NCBI GenBank assembly: GCA_900769785.1
Contig: CAAGHV010000186.1
Coordinates: 1-20,257 of the forward strand
Source: Bacteroidales bacterium
GTDB lineage: Bacteria > Bacteroidota > Bacteroidia > Bacteroidales > P3
Direction: 5' to 3'
Length of the DNA: 20,257 bases
How positions within the stretch are numbered: position 1 is the first letter of the stretch; every line of letters begins with the position of its first letter. The notes under the pieces were generated by a model. That model was not told the origin of the DNA. It was given only the letters and a program-made list of their open reading frames with translations, and did not search any database. Both the position numbers and the translations under genes were made by a program. Of this stretch, positions 15,056 to 20,257 are shown in pieces.

Positions 15056-18000
15056 TTATTCATTTGTTTTTCTTTCTTCAGATACCGTCGATGACATATC
15101 TATCTCATTGTCATTTTCCTTCATCTGCTGAATTTGTTTCTCACGTTCCTCTCTTACCTTGTTTTCTTCGTTCACTATGCTGTCATACTTCTGTTGAGCC
15201 ATTTCTACTAACTCATCACCATCATAGTTTTCTATTATACTTTGCAAGGTTTGTTTAGCCTGCAATTTATTTCCGGCAGCATAATATATATCTGCCCACA
15301 ATATAAATGATTTTGCCAACCAATAATCACTGACAGGTGTAGCTGTAATTGTCAATATAACTTGTTCGGCATTTTTCATCTCGCCACGTTTATAGTATGC
15401 CTCGGCTTCGCAGTAGTATGCCTCACCTGCATAAGCACCATTCATCGACTGTTTCATAGGCTCAAAAGCTTGTCGTGCAGCCGCAGTATCGCCAAGGTTA
15501 TAATACGATTTTGCTATCAAGTAATTAGCCTCCTCTCTCAACTCATTAGTCAGACGCTCATTTTGCAAAAGATTTGTGGCACTCTGTATTGTATTGGAAT
15601 AGTTTTCCAACAAATACCATGTACGCATCACTCCAACACTAGCCTGAAGTATATTTGCATCAATCTCCGATGTTTCGGCCAATTTATTGAAGTACTCGTT
15701 CGACTTGGCGTAATTTTTTATATTAAATGCAATATTAGCAACATTCAATAATGCCACTTCGGTATATTGCGATTTCGGCTGTTTGGCCACATATTCATAA
15801 TAAGGCAAAGCTTTCCACATAGAGCCGGAACGCAATTGACAATCAGCCAAATAATAATTAGCTGTAAGTGTAAATAATCCATTTGGAAATTTATCCAAAT
15901 AAGCCTCAAAAGCCGGTATAGCAGCCTGACAATCGGCCTCCATATATCTAGCTTCAGCAGCATAGAAAGTTATCGAATCCTGTTCTACAGTAGATATTGA
16001 TAGTTTGGTATTCTGCTTTACATACTTAAAATATTCATCTACCCTATTTTGATTTACATATATATTCTTTATTGTCAACAAGGCATCGCGCGATTCTGAT
16101 GTACCCGGATAGTTTTTCAACACCTTATCCAACGACTCCAAAGCAGCTTCTTCATTTGAAAGGTTATAGTTGATAACACCTATTTTCAACAATGCCTCCT
16201 TGGCGTACGAACTATTTGGATATTTGAGCAAGAATATATTATAGAACTTTAATGCCATCTCCTGATCATCGTTTAGCAAAAATGTGTTAGCTATCTCAAA
16301 ATTAGACATCATTACATACTTCGAATTGGGATAACGCGACATGAGCAAATTCAAACACTCAACCTTATCCTGATAACGACACAAAGCCCCATACGACAAT
16401 CCTTTTTGATACATTGCATAGTCGGCATCTATAGCATCGGCATTTATTACCTTGTCATAATATACTACAGCATCTTTGAAACTCTTTTGTACAAAATAGT
16501 TATCGGCTATACGATTTGTAGCATCGTCAATAAATACCTTATCTTTACTATAATGAGTATTTACTATAAATTCCGAAAACATCTTTATGGAATTGTAGTA
16601 TTGTTTCAGTTTCAAATTGGTATATCCTAGTGTGTATAAACCTTGGTTGTAATAGCCTGATGACTTACTCTCATCCATAAGCATGAATTTATCCAAGCTC
16701 GATTTTGCTTTATCATAATTCTTCAGCTGATAATAAGCTTCACCCCTTAAATAGTATGCTTTGGCTGTCAACTGGCTAAGTGCATTCACTTTTATGGCTT
16801 TGTTAAACAACTCTACAGCCTTGTCATATTTATGTTCGTTATACAGTTCTATACCTCTGTTGATAGCTATAGATTGATATGCCTCATTTATTTTGGGTGT
16901 TCTTTCGGTAAATCCCTCTATCAACTCCAATGCACTCTTGTAATTCTTTACAGAACAATACAATCCGGTAAGCAACTCATTTATCTCACTTCGACGTGGC
17001 GTTTTGGGATATAGCTTCAAATAATTCTGTAACGATTTTATCGACTCGTTGTATGGATTATTGCCTATCTCACACGAAAGTTTGGCATAGTTATATAATG
17101 CCTCTTCCTTTATTTTGGGATTGTAATCCATTGTCGAAGCCTGCAAAAACATAGCACGTGCTTTATCCTTATCCCTCAAATACAAGTATATGTCGCCCAA
17201 ATGATACAATGCATTTTGTGAAATACTATCGTTGGCCGAAACATATTTTTCCAAAAAAGGCACTGCTTTTTCATACTCTTTCAACTGATAATAGCAATAT
17301 CCTATCTGATAATCATTACTTTGAGGCACTATATCATTAGCCTTATTGTAATACTCCAATGCTTTTTCATAGTTGTTTTGTTTATAATACACCTCACCTA
17401 CCATCTGCTGGATTTCGGCCTTACGGGTATCTTTCGATTTGGCTATCAAATCATCCGACATTGCTATTAGTTCGTCATTTCTATCCAAATAGAAATATAT
17501 CTGAGCAATATAGTATGGCACTATTCCGGCAAATTTCTTATCCTCCATAAGTTTTTGAAACTTGTCTAATGCTAACTCGTAATCGCCTTGCATATATTGT
17601 ATGTGTGCATAATAGTACGATGCCGAACTTGCATAACGCGAGTCGGTAACCATAACACTCGAAAAATAATCTTTTGCTTTCTTTATATTACCCGATTGAA
17701 ACAAACAATATCCAAACTTAAATTCATATTCCGGCATTGCAGATCTGTCTAACTTAGACACTTCTACTTGCCTATATTGCGTCAATGCTTTTTTATAATT
17801 CTTATCGGAATAATAATAGTTAGCCAAATAGAAATATACCATACTTTTACGTGAACTTTGCGGAAAATTATCGATAAACGACACCAATTTACTTTCAGCA
17901 TCACTATTTGATAATATCTGAGCACATACAGCATCATAATAATACGCATCTACCAAATATTCATCGTTCGACACATATTCTTTGTTATTCAAAAATTCTT

Positions 18001-18166
18001 TGAATGCTTTCTGTGCCGATGCATATTTGTCTTTTTCAAACAACTCCAAAGCTCGTTGATACTCGCTATTTTGCTGTTCTATTGTTTCATTTTGCCCAAT
18101 AAGTGCATGAGCCGACATCATCATGCACGCTATAATTATCAGATATTTAGTTTTTTGCATAATCAT
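15056..18166 (-). CDS. Large periplasmic tetratricopeptide-repeat protein
   Basis: The 1036-residue protein starts with a signal peptide (about 1-24, ending in HALIGQ). Almost all of the rest is TPR helix pairs, visible as repeated patterns such as ALEYYNKANDIVPQ, AVELFNKAIKVN, ALKFYNIFLLKYPNSSY and ALPYYEYV, from about 33 to 990. The last 40 residues are highly charged and probably unstructured. TPR superhelices bind peptides or proteins, so this is likely a scaffold in the periplasm or on the inner face of the outer membrane. Its stop codon overlaps a possible start of the beta-barrel gene, which points to translational coupling. Met3 (18160) is an alternative start. I cannot assign a specific function. 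The 151 nt upstream hold short hairpins but no exact promoter match. Confidence 0.88.
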   Translation of the reverse strand: MIMQKTKYLIIIACMMMSAHALIGQNETIEQQNSEYQRALELFEKDKYASAQKAFKEFLNNKEYVSNDEYLVDAYYYDAVCAQILSNSDAESKLVSFIDNFPQSSRKSMVYFYLANYYYSDKNYKKALTQYRQVEVSKLDRSAMPEYEFKFGYCLFQSGNIKKAKDYFSSVMVTDSRYASSASYYYAHIQYMQGDYELALDKFQKLMEDKKFAGIVPYYIAQIYFYLDRNDELIAMSDDLIAKSKDTRKAEIQQMVGEVYYKQNNYEKALEYYNKANDIVPQSNDYQIGYCYYQLKEYEKAVPFLEKYVSANDSISQNALYHLGDIYLYLRDKDKARAMFLQASTMDYNPKIKEEALYNYAKLSCEIGNNPYNESIKSLQNYLKLYPKTPRRSEINELLTGLYCSVKNYKSALELIEGFTERTPKINEAYQSIAINRGIELYNEHKYDKAVELFNKAIKVNALSQLTAKAYYLRGEAYYQLKNYDKAKSSLDKFMLMDESKSSGYYNQGLYTLGYTNLKLKQYYNSIKMFSEFIVNTHYSKDKVFIDDATNRIADNYFVQKSFKDAVVYYDKVINADAIDADYAMYQKGLSYGALCRYQDKVECLNLLMSRYPNSKYVMMSNFEIANTFLLNDDQEMALKFYNIFLLKYPNSSYAKEALLKIGVINYNLSNEEAALESLDKVLKNYPGTSESRDALLTIKNIYVNQNRVDEYFKYVKQNTKLSISTVEQDSITFYAAEARYMEADCQAAIPAFEAYLDKFPNGLFTLTANYYLADCQLRSGSMWKALPYYEYVAKQPKSQYTEVALLNVANIAFNIKNYAKSNEYFNKLAETSEIDANILQASVGVMRTWYLLENYSNTIQSATNLLQNERLTNELREEANYLIAKSYYNLGDTAAARQAFEPMKQSMNGAYAGEAYYCEAEAYYKRGEMKNAEQVILTITATPVSDYWLAKSFILWADIYYAAGNKLQAKQTLQSIIENYDGDELVEMAQQKYDSIVNEENKVREEREKQIQQMKENDNEIDMSSTVSEERKTNE

Positions 18167-18249
18167 TATAGTTTTCTTCCAATTTGCTAAGTTACTTATA
18201 TTTATGCAAACTAAACCGAGTTGATTTTTTAGTTATCAACAACAAAATA

Positions 18250-18268
18250 TTCTTAACTATTTTAAGAA
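18250..18268 (-). terminator. Possible weak terminator after the nitrilase gene
   Basis: TTCTTAA (18250-18256) and TTAAGAA (18262-18268) form a perfect 7-bp stem with a 5-nt loop, about 50 nt past the nitrilase stop. The minus-strand tail begins with TATTTTGTTG. A second inverted repeat, GTTGAT/ATCAAC, lies at 18220-18240. The stem is short and AT-rich. Confidence 0.3.
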
Positions 18269-18317
18269 CATCTTCATTCAAAATATTACCCCAAACACCA
18301 ACAAGAACAACAAGTAG

Positions 18318-19109
18318 TTATTTTATCTCAAACTTATCCCAGTCGAGATAAAAAGGCATACGCTCTCTGAAATCCGCCATCTTGTCATAACTAAGTTTAA
18401 CAACAGACAACCTAGTCTCACCTTCGGGCACTTCGTCTAGCACATCTCCCTTGTAGCTAACCACCATTGATGAGCCCAAATAAGCCACATCGTTGGCATC
18501 ACGGCCTATCCTATTCACCCCTACCACATAAGCCATATTTTCAATAGCACGTGCCACTAGCAGTTGCCTCCACACATATGTCCGCTTAGCAGGCCAACTG
18601 GCCACAACCACAGCCAAATCATAGTCGAAAAGCCCATTGACATAGGTATTCCTCATCCATATAGGAAAACGCAAATCATAGCATACATACGGTGATATAC
18701 GCCACCCCTTAAGTTCAAACACTGTCTTACACTCGCCTCCGGTCATTACCTCACATTCGGCTCCTATCCTAAACAAGTGTCGTTTGTCGTAATAACCCCA
18801 TTCGCCCGAAGACTTTATCCAATACAAACGATTGTAATAATGTCCACCATCTTCAACAAAACAACTACCTACCACTGCCACATTATATTGCCTGGCTATA
18901 CGTGTCATCCAGTTGAAAGTATCACCATTGGCAGTCTCCGACACCTCCACAATATTGTCGGTAAAGCCCGTAGCAAAAGCCTCAGCAAGAACCAACAAGT
19001 CTAATGATTCGGACACTTTCGACAATTCAGCCTCTATATCTGCAAAGTTTTGCTGCTTATCTTCCCATGCCAAATCACGCTGAAAATATGCCACTTTCAA
19101 ATCTTCCAT
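18318..19109 (-). CDS. Nitrilase-superfamily amidase, omega-amidase (YafV/Nit2) type
   Basis: The 263-residue carbon-nitrogen hydrolase has the Glu-Lys-Cys triad of the superfamily: Glu43 in LAEAFATGF, Lys109 in YDKRHLF and Cys143 in YVCYDLRFP. The YDKRHLF and CYDLRFPIWMRN segments match the omega-amidase branch, whose members hydrolyse the alpha-keto acids of glutamine and asparagine (2-oxoglutaramate, 2-oxosuccinamate) as a repair or salvage step. Length is typical and there is no signal peptide, so it is cytosolic. It starts 15 nt after the porQ stop and is probably co-transcribed with it, though no functional link to secretion is obvious. Substrate is inferred from motifs. Confidence 0.9.
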   Translation of the reverse strand: MEDLKVAYFQRDLAWEDKQQNFADIEAELSKVSESLDLLVLAEAFATGFTDNIVEVSETANGDTFNWMTRIARQYNVAVVGSCFVEDGGHYYNRLYWIKSSGEWGYYDKRHLFRIGAECEVMTGGECKTVFELKGWRISPYVCYDLRFPIWMRNTYVNGLFDYDLAVVVASWPAKRTYVWRQLLVARAIENMAYVVGVNRIGRDANDVAYLGSSMVVSYKGDVLDEVPEGETRLSVVKLSYDKMADFRERMPFYLDWDKFEIK

Positions 19110-19124
19110 ATCGTATTGTTTTCT

Positions 19125-20180
19125 CTATTTCAAAAAGTTGTTCAAATCGGTTGTAACGGTTATATAATTTGGCGACTGTCCTTGATGATAATTATTCCTC
19201 GAATAACTGATATAAAATTTCTTCACCCTAAGTCCCACGCCATACGAAAATCCGCTAAAATTAAAGCCTTGAGAAGCCTGCATCTCTTTTGCCCTCCTAT
19301 AGTTATAGCCCAATCGCACATTGAAAGCTTTGGAAGGGCAGAATTCCACACCCACCACAGCATGGCGTACCATATTATCTAGTACACCCATCAGTTTGTT
19401 TTCGGCAGTCACCTCGCCGGTAAAGGGGTCTATGGTTTCGATAGGATTCAGAGGGTCGTCATATCGCAAATTCCATGTTTGAAGCTCCGTTGCCGTAAAA
19501 TATAGTCTAAACGGTGCCTTGGGCAATTTGTACGATAGGCCTGCCGACAGCTCGAAAGGTAATGACTCGGACACTCCATCGAAAGTTACAAGCTGTGCAC
19601 CTATATTGCGAGCTATAACAGTTGACGAAAACAGATCATTGGGCGAATTATAGGTCAAAGCCAAATCGAAAGCCACCGCAAAAGATGTATAACTTTCGTA
19701 GTGCGAAAGGATAGGCTTAAACGATGCCCCCATTGATAGATTGTCGGCAAGTTTTTTGCCCCAACCTATACTGAAAATATAGTCGGCAGCAGTAAAAATA
19801 CCTTCAGGATTCTCATCCTCGTCATAACCATCAAAGGTGCCATAGTTGACGTATTGCAACCCAAATACAAACGATCCCAATTTCTCCACCTCCTTGCCAT
19901 AAAGTATGGAACCATATCCTCCGCCCGAAAACAGGCTTACAAAACCTAGTGACAACGCATTGTTCATCTGCTCGCTTATAAGCGATGGTGTACCAAAAGC
20001 CACACTTATATCATCGTCGTCAACAGATATATAGCTACTACCCAATGCTGCCACCCTTGCCGATGTAGTAAGGTTAAGAAAAGCAGCTGTGTAGCCCGAA
20101 GGAGTCTGACCTACAACACTGGTTGTCATCAACATACACAACACTATCAAAAGTATTTTTTTTATCCTATTCAAAGTCAT
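19125..20180 (-). CDS. porQ: Type IX secretion system protein PorQ
   Basis: PorQ is an outer-membrane barrel of the FadL-like PorV/PorQ group. In T9SS it belongs to the cell-surface attachment complex with PorU, PorV and PorZ, which anchors secreted cargo. The 351-residue protein has a signal peptide (cleavage near SVVGQ) and then the family-like N-terminus AAFLNLTTSARVAALGSSYISVDDDDISVAFGTPSLIS in two adjoining parts (residues 33-51 and 52-70). Amphipathic strands rich in Gly, Tyr, Phe and Ser follow to the C-terminus. The family call rests on this N-terminal pattern and the length. Its presence implies that the cell has T9SS, but no other T9SS gene or cargo C-terminal domain is in the window. 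Upstream genes are cut off by the contig end. Confidence 0.85.
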   Translation of the reverse strand: MTLNRIKKILLIVLCMLMTTSVVGQTPSGYTAAFLNLTTSARVAALGSSYISVDDDDISVAFGTPSLISEQMNNALSLGFVSLFSGGGYGSILYGKEVEKLGSFVFGLQYVNYGTFDGYDEDENPEGIFTAADYIFSIGWGKKLADNLSMGASFKPILSHYESYTSFAVAFDLALTYNSPNDLFSSTVIARNIGAQLVTFDGVSESLPFELSAGLSYKLPKAPFRLYFTATELQTWNLRYDDPLNPIETIDPFTGEVTAENKLMGVLDNMVRHAVVGVEFCPSKAFNVRLGYNYRRAKEMQASQGFNFSGFSYGVGLRVKKFYISYSRNNYHQGQSPNYITVTTDLNNFLK

Positions 20181-20181
20181 T

Positions 20182-20218
20182 TCGTTTTTTCATAACATCA
20201 ATATGGTGTAAAAAACGA
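20182..20218. repeat. Inverted repeat just upstream of porQ
   Basis: TCGTTTTTT (20182-20190) and AAAAAACGA (20210-20218) are exact reverse complements with a 19-nt spacer. One arm abuts the porQ start codon, so in the transcript it would sit over the ribosome-binding region. It could also be the terminator of a gene beyond the contig end. Confidence 0.45.
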
Positions 20219-20241
20219 CAATTAAAACATTTTAGTATCAA

Positions 20242-20257
20242 AGATCGGAAGAGCACA
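20242..20257 (+). other. Illumina adapter remnant at contig end
   Basis: AGATCGGAAGAGCACA matches the first 16 bases of the standard TruSeq adapter exactly and lies flush with the end of the sequence. Genomic sequence should be taken to end at 20241. Confidence 0.95.

Noticed and set aside
15362..15751. Plus-strand open frame of 129 codons
   Set aside because: It is the antisense shadow of the TPR gene, with Cys/Ile-rich composition unlike a real protein.

Overview
This is a chromosomal fragment from a member of the Bacteroidota, most likely the order Bacteroidales. Four things point there. The DNA is AT-rich. There are promoter-like TTTG / TAnnTTTG elements of the Bacteroidetes type. There is a PorQ-type component of the type IX secretion system (T9SS). 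The rest of the gene set (RNase Y, a ZapA pair, RibBA, a metzincin with a lipobox-like signal, and a TPR / beta-barrel pair) fits the phylum. I cannot name a genus. Both ends cut into genes or operons, and the last 16 bases match an Illumina adapter rather than genomic DNA.

All protein genes except one lie on the minus strand, so transcription runs from right to left. From the right: porQ and a nitrilase-family amidase (18318-20180); a large TPR protein overlapping an outer-membrane beta-barrel gene (13273-18166); ribBA behind its own probable promoter (11936-13144); a small coiled-coil protein with zapA (11182-11786); rny (9521-11062); then a lipoprotein-like zinc metalloprotease, lgt and a sensor histidine kinase packed tightly together (4607-9455) and closed by a strong rho-independent terminator at 4475-4518. 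At the left end, an EnvC-like factor with a degenerate LytM domain lies 11 nt before an Uup-like ABC-F ATPase that runs off the window.

The single plus-strand gene (3087-3905) encodes a cytoplasmic SUMF1/formylglycine-generating-enzyme-fold protein. It has its own well-formed promoter, a leader with two perfect inverted repeats and its own terminator, so it is an independent unit. It lacks one of the two catalytic cysteines of true formylglycine-generating enzymes.

The common theme is the cell envelope and division: diacylglyceryl transfer to lipoproteins, septal amidase activation, ZapA, T9SS attachment, outer-membrane proteins and an envelope-sensing kinase. I see no CRISPR array, phage, insertion sequence, tRNA or rRNA. 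The least explained DNA is the 700-nt stretch between the two convergent units (3906-4606). It holds a cluster of inverted repeats and a block that looks richer in GC than its surroundings. It could be a decayed or mobile repeat or a structured RNA. I find no convincing new multi-gene system.
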